Shown here: positions 16,220 through 24,663 of the stretch, one piece after another
Numbering within the stretch: position 1 is the stretch's first letter
Layout of the letters: every line of letters begins with the position of its first letter
From: Myxococcales bacterium
Lineage (GTDB): Bacteria > Myxococcota_A > Polyangia > Palsa-1104
Assembly: GCA_028287105.1 (NCBI GenBank)
Contig: JAQBQH010000266.1
Coordinates: 29,159 to 93,158, forward strand
DNA length: 64,000 nucleotides
Direction: 5' to 3'
Position numbers and translations under genes: made by a program
The notes under the pieces: generated by a model
The model's input: the letters and a program-made list of their open reading frames with translations, nothing else
Told to the model about the DNA's origin: nothing
The model's database searches: none

Positions 16220-17191
16220 ATGGTGCGGTTCGTCGGTATCCTTGCGCTCGTCCTGACTGTCGGCGCATCCGCGCGCGCGCAGGAATCGGTGCTCGAGGCC
16301 GCGCGGGCCCTCGCTGAGGACGGCGCGTTCGATGCGCCGAAGCTCGAGCTGCCGGCCGCCGAAGCCAAGCTCGACGCCAGCAAGATCGGCGGCCGCGATC
16401 CCGACAAGCTACCGCTCATCGCCAAAGTCAAAGAGTGCTGCGGCTACCCGATCGGGTTGAAGGAAGGCTTCCGCCTCTCCTTCTATTGGATCGCGTACGA
16501 GTCGGAGTACGCCAACGAAACCTACGACACGGCGATCTACACGCGACACGGCTACTATATCGGCAGCTTTCCGTCCGCGTTCATCTTCGAGCTCAAGTTG
16601 GAGGGCTCGGGCATCTTGCGCGACGGCCGCGTCGTCAACTACGACGGCGAGTGCAACTACGGCATGGGCACCTGCTTCAAGACGCTGACGCTCGAGCAGC
16701 ATCCGCTCGGTGCCGGCGTGCAGGGGCGGCCGCTCGAGCCGTTCCGCTCCATCGCCGTCGATCCGCGGTTCATCCCGATCGGCGCGACGGTCTACGTTCC
16801 CGAGCTGGTCGGCGTGCTCATGCCGGACGGATCGCGCCACGACGGCTGCCTGCGCGCCGATGACATGGGCGGCGCGATCAAAGAGCACAAGCTCGACTTC
16901 TTCGTCGAGAGCTACAACAACTTCAAGTTCATCGCCGACAACTTGTGGTGGCGCATGAAGGCGACGCCGATGCTGGAGGAGCCGCGATGCGAGTATCTGC
17001 GGCTGCACGACCCGCGCGAGCGTGACAACGAGCGGACCGACTTCGTCGCCATCCACAAGACATTCAAGCAGAAGCGGATGGCGGAGAAGGTCGCGCTGCG
17101 CAAGACGGCGCGCAATCGTGCGATGGCCAAAGCGTGGCTGTCGCGCCACTCGGCTCCCAAGGGCCACACGCCCGTCGCGCGCAAGAAGTGA
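16220..17191 (+). CDS. Secreted 3D-domain (MltA-like) cell-wall protein
   Basis: A 323-residue exported protein: signal peptide (FVGILALVLTVGASARAQ), a middle region, then a 3D domain at about residues 175-235 with FRSIAVDPRFIPIGATVYVP and DGCLRADDMGGAIK, carrying the three conserved Asp residues of the double-psi barrel shared with MltA-type lytic transglycosylases. A basic tail rich in Lys/Arg follows (about residues 280-323). It probably binds or cleaves peptidoglycan in the periplasm. The start is ATG 16220 or GTG 16223. The next gene starts inside its stop codon (GTGA). Confidence 0.85.
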   Translation: MVRFVGILALVLTVGASARAQESVLEAARALAEDGAFDAPKLELPAAEAKLDASKIGGRDPDKLPLIAKVKECCGYPIGLKEGFRLSFYWIAYESEYANETYDTAIYTRHGYYIGSFPSAFIFELKLEGSGILRDGRVVNYDGECNYGMGTCFKTLTLEQHPLGAGVQGRPLEPFRSIAVDPRFIPIGATVYVPELVGVLMPDGSRHDGCLRADDMGGAIKEHKLDFFVESYNNFKFIADNLWWRMKATPMLEEPRCEYLRLHDPRERDNERTDFVAIHKTFKQKRMAEKVALRKTARNRAMAKAWLSRHSAPKGHTPVARKK

Positions 17192-17640
17192 ACGTCGACG
17201 ATCTAGCGCTGGCGCTCGGACTCGGTGCCGCTCGCGGTGCCAAGGCGCTGGCGCGCGCCGTCGGGTCCGCCGCTGGCGTCGACGGCAAGCGGCGTGTCGT
17301 GGCCCTCGGCGACGCCATCGCGCGTGCGCTCGAGCAGGCCGGGCATGAACCGCTGCGGGCGCGCATGGAGCGCGGCCGGTTGTCGCTCGAGGATTCGTCG
17401 GCCGATGCGCTGTGCGCCTCTGGCCTGCCCGATCTGTCGGTCGCGTCGGACGTGTTGCGCGAATGCGCGCGCGTGGTCAAAAGCGGCGGCCGTATCATCA
17501 TGGCCACGAGCGCCGGGTTGGTCGGTCGCGGGCCGGAGCGTCACGTGCTGACGGCGCTGTTCATGCACGCCGGGCTCGTCGGCATTGAGCAGCAGCTGGC
17601 GCGCGGCACGGCGATCACCATCGGCCGCGTGCAGCGCTGA
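17188..17640 (+). CDS. Small SAM-methyltransferase-like protein, degenerate
   Basis: A 150-residue protein resembling a class I methyltransferase of the Methyltransf_11 type: a Gly/Ala-rich start (LALGLGAARGAKALA) in place of motif I, then DVLRECARVVKSGGRIIMATSA (the post-motif III strand and turn) and LTALFMHAGLVGIEQQLARG. Motif I lacks the usual acidic end and the domain is about 50 residues short, so SAM binding is doubtful. GTG 17188 overlaps the stop of the 3D gene and its own TGA shares a base with the next ATG, making a three-gene coupled unit. Its role in cell-wall biology is only suggested by context. Confidence 0.6.
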   Translation: MNVDDLALALGLGAARGAKALARAVGSAAGVDGKRRVVALGDAIARALEQAGHEPLRARMERGRLSLEDSSADALCASGLPDLSVASDVLRECARVVKSGGRIIMATSAGLVGRGPERHVLTALFMHAGLVGIEQQLARGTAITIGRVQR

Positions 17641-18137
17641 TGTTGCGCGCCCTCGCGGACGACGCGACGGCGCTGATCCAGCTGCAAGATGCCGCAGCGC
17701 TGGCGCGCGTCGACGCGGCGCTGACCGGCGATTGGCGTGCCGAAGCGAGCGCGCTGGTCGGCGAAGCGGAGTGGAAGCTGCAGCTCGTGGGTGCGGCGGC
17801 GTTGGTGCGCGGCGGCGGCGATGCGGCCGCGATCGAGGCGCTGTGGCGCGCGATCGACGGCTCGAGCTGGGTCGCGCCGCAGCTGGTCGCGGCCGCATTC
17901 TTCATCGACGAGCAGTTCGCGGCGCACGCGGAGCGGCGGCTGCTCGACGTCATGCGCCGGCCGCCGAAGACGATCGGCGCATTGGTGCGCGCGTATCACC
18001 GATCGGCGGCGTCGCGGCTGCCGGTCGTCGCGCAGCTGGGCAGGCATGATCGCACGATGGCCAGCGAAGAAGCGCGCGTGGGCGTGCGCGGCGTCGACAC
18101 CTGGCTCGACCGCCTCGTTGAACCTCGGCTCAGCTGA
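17640..18137 (+). CDS. Hypothetical alpha-helical protein
   Basis: A 165-residue Ala-rich helical protein (DDATALIQLQDAAALARVDAAL, EASALVGEAEWKLQLVGAAAL) with no signal peptide or membrane helix. I recognise no family. Its ATG shares the final A of the previous TGA (TGATG), and its 3' end overlaps the convergent HD gene by 8 bases. The coupling suggests it works with the methyltransferase-like protein. Confidence 0.6.
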   Translation: MLRALADDATALIQLQDAAALARVDAALTGDWRAEASALVGEAEWKLQLVGAAALVRGGGDAAAIEALWRAIDGSSWVAPQLVAAAFFIDEQFAAHAERRLLDVMRRPPKTIGALVRAYHRSAASRLPVVAQLGRHDRTMASEEARVGVRGVDTWLDRLVEPRLS

Positions 18138-18774
18138 TCTCGCGCTCCAGCTGCGCCAGGTAGCTGCGCATGAAGTCCGCCCGATCTCGCGCGATGGCCC
18201 GCGCCGTCGCGGTGTGCAGACCATCTGCGACACGCAGTAGCTTCTTGTAGAAGTGATCGATCCCCCACTCCTTGTCGTTCGGTTCCCGCGCCTTGCAGAA
18301 CGGATCGTCGGGCGCGTAGAACGGCCGCTTCATCTCAGCGGAAGTGGCGAAGCAGCGCGCGATGCCGATGGCGCCGATGGCATCGAGTCGATCGGCGTCT
18401 TGCAGCACCTTTGCTTCCAAGGTTTCCGGCAGGATGCCGCGGGAAAACGAGTGCACCCGGATGCAGTAGGCGACGCGCTCGGTGAACTGCGCCGCGAAGC
18501 CGTGCTCGCCGAGCAGCACCGTTGCGTGCTCCGCGCAGACGTCACCCGACCGCGACGACTCGGGATGATTCTTCGGGTAATTGAACAGCTCGTGCAGCAT
18601 CGCCGCCGTCACGGCGACATCGACGTCGGCGCCCTCCGCTTCGGCGATGCGGCGGGCGTTGCTCATGACCCGCCGAACGTGCAGCGCGTCATGGGCCGGC
18701 TCCGCCGCAGCGAGTCGCGCGAGGGCTACTTCCTGTAACCGGTCAAACTTGTTTTGCTGGTTAGACGTCGTCAC
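18130..18774 (-). CDS. HD-domain phosphohydrolase, HD-to-HE variant (YedJ-like)
   Basis: A 214-residue HD-superfamily protein. HD motifs: AHDALHVRRV (residues about 27-36), AAMLHELFNYPKNHP (about 58-72; YedJ-type proteins usually read LHD at this point), and KVLQDADRLDAIGAIGIAR (about 120-138). The PKNHP and AIGAIGIAR segments place it in the YedJ group of predicted metal-dependent phosphohydrolases; substrate unknown. The Asp of the second HD pair is Glu here. GTG 18774 overlaps the stop of the upstream MBL gene (GTGA), so it is the third gene of the MBL-MBL-HD set. Confidence 0.85.
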   Translation of the reverse strand: MTTSNQQNKFDRLQEVALARLAAAEPAHDALHVRRVMSNARRIAEAEGADVDVAVTAAMLHELFNYPKNHPESSRSGDVCAEHATVLLGEHGFAAQFTERVAYCIRVHSFSRGILPETLEAKVLQDADRLDAIGAIGIARCFATSAEMKRPFYAPDDPFCKAREPNDKEWGIDHFYKKLLRVADGLHTATARAIARDRADFMRSYLAQLEREIS

Positions 18775-19631
18775 ACGAGGAGCGTAAGCCCCTCGCGCGC
18801 CGGAACCAACTCGATAGACGTGCCGCCCAGCTCGTCGAGCAGCCGGCGCGTGCGCTCGGCGAGCGCGTCGACGACGTCGTCGGAGTAGTCCTGGTCGTAA
18901 TGGAACATCACGAGCTTCTTGACCTCGCCCTCGACGGCCGCCTGCGCGGCATCCGCGATCGACGAAAAGCCGCGCGCCAGCCGATGCGCGCGATCCTCGG
19001 GCGAGTAGGTGCAGTCGTGAATGAGCACGTCGGCGCCGTGATACAGCGCACGAACGTCGGCGCTCGGTCCACCGGCGGGATAACCGGCATCGGACGCATA
19101 GACCAGCGAACGGCCGTTCTCCTCGAACCGATATGCCAGCGCCTGCGTGGCGCCGTGCGGGTTCAAGCGCGCCTTGATGCGGACCTCTCCGCAGTCAAAG
19201 CTCGGGTCCTTGGCGGCACCATCAACCGGCACGAGATCAATCGACGCGCCGAGATTGCGCATCGTGTACAGGGGCGAGAAGTGCGGGTTCATCTGCCCTT
19301 CGAGGATGCCCTCCAGCATCGACGACGAGCGCCCCGGCCCGTGGACGACGAATCGATTACCGGGAACGAACACCGGCGCGAAGAAGGGGAAGCCCTGAAT
19401 GTGATCCCAGTGCGCGTGGGACAAGAACAGGTTCACTTCGCCGGTGCCCTTGCCGAATGCGTCCGCCATCAGCTTGCGTCCAAACGGAATGGCGCCGGTA
19501 CCGATGTCCAACATGAAGAGCGCACCGCTGGCCGTGCGCAGCTCGACGCACGCGGTGTTACCGCCGTACCGGTTCATCTCCGGCCCCGGCGCCGGCACCG
19601 AGCCGCGCACGCCCCAGAACGTGGCTTCCAT
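18771..19631 (-). CDS. MBL-fold metallo-hydrolase, second of a tandem pair
   Basis: A 286-residue metallo-beta-lactamase-fold enzyme. Start MEATFWGVRGSVPAPGPEMN, then SHAHWDHIQGFPFFAP (about residues 70-85), the H-x-H-x-D-H metal motif, a later DAGYPAG, IHDCTYSPED and a C-terminal VMFHYDQDYSDD. This is the GVRGS/RNase-Z-like subgroup of PqsE/PhnP-type hydrolases; substrate unknown. It is clearly paralogous to the upstream gene (same N-terminus and metal motif). ATG 19631 shares a base with the previous stop (TAATG). Confidence 0.88.
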   Translation of the reverse strand: MEATFWGVRGSVPAPGPEMNRYGGNTACVELRTASGALFMLDIGTGAIPFGRKLMADAFGKGTGEVNLFLSHAHWDHIQGFPFFAPVFVPGNRFVVHGPGRSSSMLEGILEGQMNPHFSPLYTMRNLGASIDLVPVDGAAKDPSFDCGEVRIKARLNPHGATQALAYRFEENGRSLVYASDAGYPAGGPSADVRALYHGADVLIHDCTYSPEDRAHRLARGFSSIADAAQAAVEGEVKKLVMFHYDQDYSDDVVDALAERTRRLLDELGGTSIELVPAREGLTLLV

Positions 19632-20557
19632 TACTTCACTCCGTTACCGACGGTCAGCTCCATGCCTTCGGCTGCCGCGACCAGGTCGAGGTCCGGAGTG
19701 TCCTTGCGGTGGTACGCCAGGAGCGCGTCGATCTGATCGTCGGTGCGCTCGGGTGCGTGGTGGAAGAGCGCGACGCTCTTGGCGCCGGCCGCGCGCGCGA
19801 TTTCGATCGCATCCTCGGGACACGAGTGTCCCCAGTGCGGCTTGGCGGCGTACTCCTCGGGCGTGAACTGCGTGTCGTAGATGACGAGGTCGGCGCCCTC
19901 ACACAACCGTACGACGCCGTCGCGCATCGCCTTCAACTTCGCCGCGTCCTCCGGCTTGAGCGGATCGCCCGGCTTGGGCGGCTGCCGGATGTACTCCTGC
20001 TCGATCAGGATGTCCTTGAACGGCGCGGTGTCGGTCACATAGCAGACCGAGCCGCCGTCGCAATCGAGCCGATAGGCCATCGCGATCCACGGATGGTTCA
20101 GCCGTGTGCACGACACCTTGACGGGCCCGATCTCGAATCGCGCGCCTTCGACCAGCTCGCGAAAGGCGACATCCGCCTGCACGTTATCGAACGGCACCGG
20201 GAAGTACGGCGAATCGGTCTGCGACGCGAACACGGCGCGCAGGTGCGTGTCGTCGCGCTGGCGGGCGTAGACGAAGAACTTGTTGCCCTTGGCATAGATG
20301 GGCGCGAAAAACGGCAGCCCCTGGATGTGATCCCAATGGGTGTGGCTGACGAGAAGATGAGAGGTACCGCCGGCTTCTCCGAACGCGCCTTGCATCATCT
20401 CCTTGCCGAGCTTCCGGAGGCCGGTGCCGGCGTCGATGATGATGTGCGTGCCCGACTCGGTCCGTACTTCGACACAGGACGTATTACCGCCATAGCGGTT
20501 GGTGTCCGGACCCGGCACCGGGTAGGAGCCGCGTACCCCCCAAAAACGGACCTTCAC
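19631..20557 (-). CDS. MBL-fold metallo-hydrolase, first of a tandem pair
   Basis: A 308-residue paralogue of the next gene: VKVRFWGVRGSYPVPGPDTN, then SHTHWDHIQGLPFFAPI with the full H-x-H-x-D-H metal site, a Tyr/Asp pair CYVTDTAPF and IYDTQFTPEEY, and FHHAPERTDDQID near the end. GTG 20557 is chosen because it gives the conserved VRFWGVRG opening; the longer frame to 20782 is low-complexity shadow. It has the same fold as its neighbour but differs in the 90-200 region, so the two may handle related but distinct substrates. It starts the MBL-MBL-HD operon. Confidence 0.88.
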   Translation of the reverse strand: MKVRFWGVRGSYPVPGPDTNRYGGNTSCVEVRTESGTHIIIDAGTGLRKLGKEMMQGAFGEAGGTSHLLVSHTHWDHIQGLPFFAPIYAKGNKFFVYARQRDDTHLRAVFASQTDSPYFPVPFDNVQADVAFRELVEGARFEIGPVKVSCTRLNHPWIAMAYRLDCDGGSVCYVTDTAPFKDILIEQEYIRQPPKPGDPLKPEDAAKLKAMRDGVVRLCEGADLVIYDTQFTPEEYAAKPHWGHSCPEDAIEIARAAGAKSVALFHHAPERTDDQIDALLAYHRKDTPDLDLVAAAEGMELTVGNGVK

Positions 20558-20627
20558 CGGTCGACGGTAACACGGGGTGCCGCAAAGATCCACGAGTTGG
20601 GCGCGCGCCGCGTCGCGTCGGTGCGAG

Positions 20628-21638
20628 CTACGGGCTCTGCGCCGCGGCGATGGCGTCGCGAGCGCCAGCACGCTGCACATACAGCAGCAGCGCGCCGTCG
20701 CGATACGGCGTCTCGGTCGGCGCGTGGGTCGCGTTCTTGAGCGGCAAAATCGGAACGGCGGAGGTGCTGAATCGATCACCACTGAAAGAGCTCGCGAACC
20801 CGCACGTGCTGATCGATTCGGCCATTGGCGTTGTAGCCGCGATGGCGGTGAAGTACAGATCGTGCCGGACTCGGCCCGCGGGCGTCATCGCGGCCCGCGC
20901 AGTGAACCGGCCGATCGACAGCGCCCAGGCGGGCGAGCGCAGCATCGGATCCCGTTCGGGCGTCGCGGGATCGCCATCGATGCGCGTCCAGGTCGTGGGC
21001 CGCGCCGCGACCACGTCGGCATAAGGTGCCTCGGCGGCCCAGATGGCGCCCGCCGCCAGATAGTAGACGCGGACGCGGTCGCCGATGCGCACGACCCCCG
21101 GCGAGGACAGCGTCATGCCTTCCTCGCCACCATTCGCCAACAACGCGGGCCCAGGCGCTTTGGTCCAGCTGTGACCGAGCGTGATCGCAGAAGCCGTCGC
21201 CCACCCGATCGCGCCGCCACCCGAGTAGAACAGAATCCAGGACGCGCCGGGATCCACCGGATCTCCCGCGACCAGCGAGGGCCCCGTCACCGCCCCGCCC
21301 TCCCACGCTTGATCGGGCAAGATCGCCTGCACGAGCGGCAGGAAGCCCTCTTCGAGCGACAGCGCATCGGCATGCTCGATGTCCGTGACATTGGCGCGTC
21401 GAGCCGTCACCCACAGTGCGAGCTGGTCACCGTACGACACCACCCACGCGTCATCGAGGTCGGCGCCGTTCTCGAGCAGCACGAACGGCGGATTGATGTT
21501 GGTGAGCGCGGGATCCGGCGCCAGCGGCTTGAACGGACCTGAACCGGACACAGGCAGATGCGAAGCGCCGCCGCCCGCATCGCCGGTCGCGCCGCACCCC
21601 GCCAGCATCGTTGCCACGAACAAAAGCCGCCAACGCAT
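20628..21638 (-). CDS. Lipoprotein with beta-propeller-like repeats
   Basis: A 336-residue lipoprotein: MRWRLLFVATMLAGCG carries a clear lipobox (LAGC). The body shows repeated short patterns (FVLLENGADLDDAWVVSY, WILFYSGGGAIGWATA, VRVYYLAAGAIWAAEA, LYFTAIAATTPMAES) like the blades of a GH43/GH32-type propeller, though no catalytic residues can be assigned. It is the last gene of a dtd-porin-porin-lipoprotein unit; ATG 21638 shares a base with the porin stop (TGATG). It may assist an outer-membrane function, but nothing shown proves it. Confidence 0.7.
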   Translation of the reverse strand: MRWRLLFVATMLAGCGATGDAGGGASHLPVSGSGPFKPLAPDPALTNINPPFVLLENGADLDDAWVVSYGDQLALWVTARRANVTDIEHADALSLEEGFLPLVQAILPDQAWEGGAVTGPSLVAGDPVDPGASWILFYSGGGAIGWATASAITLGHSWTKAPGPALLANGGEEGMTLSSPGVVRIGDRVRVYYLAAGAIWAAEAPYADVVAARPTTWTRIDGDPATPERDPMLRSPAWALSIGRFTARAAMTPAGRVRHDLYFTAIAATTPMAESISTCGFASSFSGDRFSTSAVPILPLKNATHAPTETPYRDGALLLYVQRAGARDAIAAAQSP

Positions 21639-22984
21639 CAGAAGCGACTCCGCATCATGAGACCGATCTGGACGACCACGCCGTCGGCTACGAAGTCGCC
21701 CGTATGGTCGAGCGGATCCACCTTGTGGCTGGCACGCTCGGGCAGGTACGTGACCGCCGCGTGTACATCGATCGCCAGCGGTTTTGGCAGGATGGACGTG
21801 ATGCGCGACAGCTCGAGCCCGGCCCCCACCGAGAAGCTGTGCTTGTCCGAATCGGCGAAGCTGCTCTCTCCGATCTGTTCCGGCACCGGGGTGGGCTCGT
21901 ACGAATAACCTCCGCGCACGTCGACGGCCATCTTCGGCCGCTCCCACGCGCGCCACTCGACGCCGGCCCGCGGAATCACGATGTCGTGAAATCCCGATTC
22001 CGCATACGAACGGGCGCCGGGGAGCATCACGCGGTCGTTGTACGCGCCGATGTCGAGGCCCAGCGTCAGATTCGAGGCGGGGATCGGGAACTCGCTCCAC
22101 CGGGCAAACGTCAGATCGAAGGTTAGAAGTATGGTGCGCTTGAGCTTGAGCGCACCGCCCGCGGTCAGCTGCCACGGCTGAAAGAGATCGAGTGACTGCG
22201 AGCGCGCGGCAAAGTAGCCGCTCTCGACGACGGGCGGCAGGCCAGGATTGCCGATGTTGCCGTCGATACGAAACTGCTGGTCCAGGCTGAGCACGAACGA
22301 ATGGCGGTAGGTCACGCCGATGCTGAGCCAGGGAGTCGGCTCCCACAACACACCGAGCTGCGGGTACCGCACGGCTACCAGGTCGACGTCGATCCGGCTC
22401 ACCAGCGAGCTGGCGTCCGGGTCGCTGACAGCCACATCGCCCTTCAAGAACAGCTGTCCCGCCGTACGCGACATGAACGTGAGGCCCCCGCCCACGTACA
22501 GGCCGGGAACGATCTGGATTGCGATGTTCGCCGCCATGTACAACCGCTGCGTCCGGTTGTCGAACAGCACGAAGCGCGGCTGGTCGAACGGCAGCGACCG
22601 GACGCGAGTGAGCCGTTGATCCGGGAGCCATAGCGAGGCACCAAAGGCGAAGCGGAAGGGCCCGATCGAGCCGGGCGCGACGATCCCAATCTGAAATCCG
22701 CGCGAGGCGTCGACGCCTACGTCGCGCCCATTCATACGCAGGATCGGTTGCGCGTAGCGGTATCCGATGTCGATTCGCAGATCGCGGCCATGCACCAGGC
22801 CGGCGGGGTTGTAGTAGTTCGCGGACGAATCTTCACTGGCCGCAGTCGCCGCGCCGCCCATGGCAGTCGCTCGCGAGCCGTACCCAAACGCATCGATAGG
22901 GTTGGCTCGCGCCGGGCCGACCCACAACAAGACCACGCAGATCGTGACGACCGCGCGGAGCGCGATTGCGCGCGTGCGGCTCAC
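21638..22984 (-). CDS. FadL/OmpP1-type outer-membrane protein (second porin)
   Basis: A 448-residue outer-membrane transporter of the FadL family. Signal peptide (residues 1-27, ending GPARA), then the family motif NPIDAFGYGSRATAMGGAATA and SSANYYNPAGLVHG, the NPAGL core of FadL. Long strands follow and the protein ends in IGLMMRSRF, a terminal Phe typical of BAM substrates. It should take up hydrophobic molecules. It is paralogous to the adjacent upstream gene. GTG 22984 overlaps its stop (GTGA). Confidence 0.87.
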   Translation of the reverse strand: MSRTRAIALRAVVTICVVLLWVGPARANPIDAFGYGSRATAMGGAATAASEDSSANYYNPAGLVHGRDLRIDIGYRYAQPILRMNGRDVGVDASRGFQIGIVAPGSIGPFRFAFGASLWLPDQRLTRVRSLPFDQPRFVLFDNRTQRLYMAANIAIQIVPGLYVGGGLTFMSRTAGQLFLKGDVAVSDPDASSLVSRIDVDLVAVRYPQLGVLWEPTPWLSIGVTYRHSFVLSLDQQFRIDGNIGNPGLPPVVESGYFAARSQSLDLFQPWQLTAGGALKLKRTILLTFDLTFARWSEFPIPASNLTLGLDIGAYNDRVMLPGARSYAESGFHDIVIPRAGVEWRAWERPKMAVDVRGGYSYEPTPVPEQIGESSFADSDKHSFSVGAGLELSRITSILPKPLAIDVHAAVTYLPERASHKVDPLDHTGDFVADGVVVQIGLMMRSRF

Positions 22985-24180
22985 AGATCGAGTCCGATCG
23001 TGGCGCCCAACGCCGCGAAGTCACCGCCAACGCGTGGGGTCGACTGCAGGTGATGCCACTGCACGAACGCGTCGACCTGCAGCGTCGTCAGTCGGTTGGC
23101 CCACGTCATCCCGGCACCAAACGTCAAGACGTGCCGGTCCGCGTCGAGGAGCACCGGCCCTCGCGCACCGGTCGGCTCGAAGAAGTATCCAGTCCGGCCC
23201 TGCAACGTCACTTGCGCCCAGCGCTTGCTCGCTTCGGCGCCGATCCGCGGCACGGCCGTGTCTACGAATCCCGGCGCCGGCTGCGGTGGCGCTCCGAGCG
23301 TGGCGTTCTCGGTCGGAAGCCCGAATGCCGACCAATGCTTCCACGTCACACCGACATCGACCGTGAGCCACGATAACGGGACGAACGATCCCTCCACTGC
23401 CGCCTGCATCGGATCGTACTGAGCCGTCCCGGCCAGCCGCAACGTGGGCAGCGTGAGCGGCAGACGTGCACCGAGGGTGTTCGTGACCTCGATGTTGTAG
23501 ATCGATTTGGACTCGCCACGAAACACCGCGCCGAGCCGTAGCCAGCCGAGCGCCCGCACGCGTGCTCCGAGGATCGGTGTCAAGCTCGTGGTCAGCTGCT
23601 CCTCGGCGACCGTCGTGATCCGGCCACCGATATCCGCAATCGTGATGGTGCCGACCAGCGCCGCCAACGCCAACACGCCGACGCCGACATCGACGCGTCG
23701 ATGAATTCGGACGCCGGCCGCGACTAGCACCGAGACGACCTGGGTGCGCGTATCGAGCAGCGCCAGTCGCGGCTGATCGGGGAATGGCGATCGCGCGCGA
23801 TTCACGACCCCGAAGGGGAAATAGAATCCGAGGCCAAGAGCGATGCGATCGCGGAGGACTCCACCAAACGGTACGGGAATGTCCGCACCGAGAACCAGAC
23901 CGTCGGTCACGTCGACCGGCCGATGCATGCCATCCAGGTTGAGGCGGTACCCGGCGTGTACATACCCGAGCGTCAGCCGGCGCCGCGTCGGCGCCACCAA
24001 TCCCGCGGGGTTGGTATAGGTCGCGTCGTAACCCTCGGCGTCGGCAACGCCGGTCGCGCCCATTCCCGGGCCGCGCGCCCCCATCCCGAACATCTCCGGC
24101 TCCGAGCCGAACGCCGGCGCCGTACAGCAGCAAAGCGCGGCGGCCACCAGCGCCGATCGTAAGATCGAAGCCGTCCTCAA
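22981..24180 (-). CDS. FadL/OmpP1-type outer-membrane protein (first porin)
   Basis: A 399-residue FadL-family outer-membrane protein: signal (SALVAAALCCCTAPAFGSEP), then MFGMGARGPGMGATGVADA and DATYTNPAGLVAPT, the same NPAGL motif. It ends ALGATIGLDL. The start is TTG at 24180, overlapping the dtd stop (TTGA), so it is translationally coupled to dtd; no ATG or GTG fits the signal peptide as well. Two consecutive FadL paralogues next to a lipoprotein suggest a dedicated hydrophobic-uptake locus; substrate not deducible. Confidence 0.85.
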   Translation of the reverse strand: MRTASILRSALVAAALCCCTAPAFGSEPEMFGMGARGPGMGATGVADAEGYDATYTNPAGLVAPTRRRLTLGYVHAGYRLNLDGMHRPVDVTDGLVLGADIPVPFGGVLRDRIALGLGFYFPFGVVNRARSPFPDQPRLALLDTRTQVVSVLVAAGVRIHRRVDVGVGVLALAALVGTITIADIGGRITTVAEEQLTTSLTPILGARVRALGWLRLGAVFRGESKSIYNIEVTNTLGARLPLTLPTLRLAGTAQYDPMQAAVEGSFVPLSWLTVDVGVTWKHWSAFGLPTENATLGAPPQPAPGFVDTAVPRIGAEASKRWAQVTLQGRTGYFFEPTGARGPVLLDADRHVLTFGAGMTWANRLTTLQVDAFVQWHHLQSTPRVGGDFAALGATIGLDL

Positions 24181-24626
24181 AATTGACGCTTCGAATCGAT
24201 CAGCAGCGTGACCGGTCCATCGTTCACCAGCTCGACCTGCATCATCGCGCGAAACCGACCCGTTTCGACGGGAACGCCTGTCGCGCGCGCCGCCGCGACG
24301 AACCGGTCGTAGAGCTCCTCCGCCGGTTCCGGAGCCATCGCTTTGATGAACGATGGCCGCCTCCCCTTCCGAGCATCGCCGAAGAGCGTGAACTGGCTCA
24401 CGATCAGTAGCGCGCCACCGATATCAACGAGCGAACGATTCATGTTGCCCGCATCGTCGGGAAAGATGCGAAGTCCGACGATCTTGTCGACCATGTACGC
24501 GACGTCGTCGACGCTGTCGTCGTCGCCGGCGGCGACCAGCGCCAGGAGCCCAGCGCCGATGCGGCCCGTGACCTCATCGCCGACCCGAACCTCGGCCCGA
24601 CTCACCCGCTGCACCACCGCACGCAC
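24177..24626 (-). CDS. dtd: D-aminoacyl-tRNA deacylase
   Basis: A 149-residue DTD protein. The GTG start gives VRAVVQRVSRAEVRVGDEV, the standard opening; SQFTLFGDARKGRRPSF (about residues 77-93) and the C-terminal VELVNDGPVTLLIDS (Gly-cis-Pro of NDGPVT) are the family's chiral-proofreading motifs. It hydrolyses D-amino acids from tRNA. Length is typical (about 145-150). It is first in an operon with two porins and a lipoprotein, an odd pairing that is probably not functional. Confidence 0.95.
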   Translation of the reverse strand: MRAVVQRVSRAEVRVGDEVTGRIGAGLLALVAAGDDDSVDDVAYMVDKIVGLRIFPDDAGNMNRSLVDIGGALLIVSQFTLFGDARKGRRPSFIKAMAPEPAEELYDRFVAAARATGVPVETGRFRAMMQVELVNDGPVTLLIDSKRQF

Positions 24627-24663
24627 CGGGCTCTGATAACATCCCGCGCTGGGTCGCCTCAAG

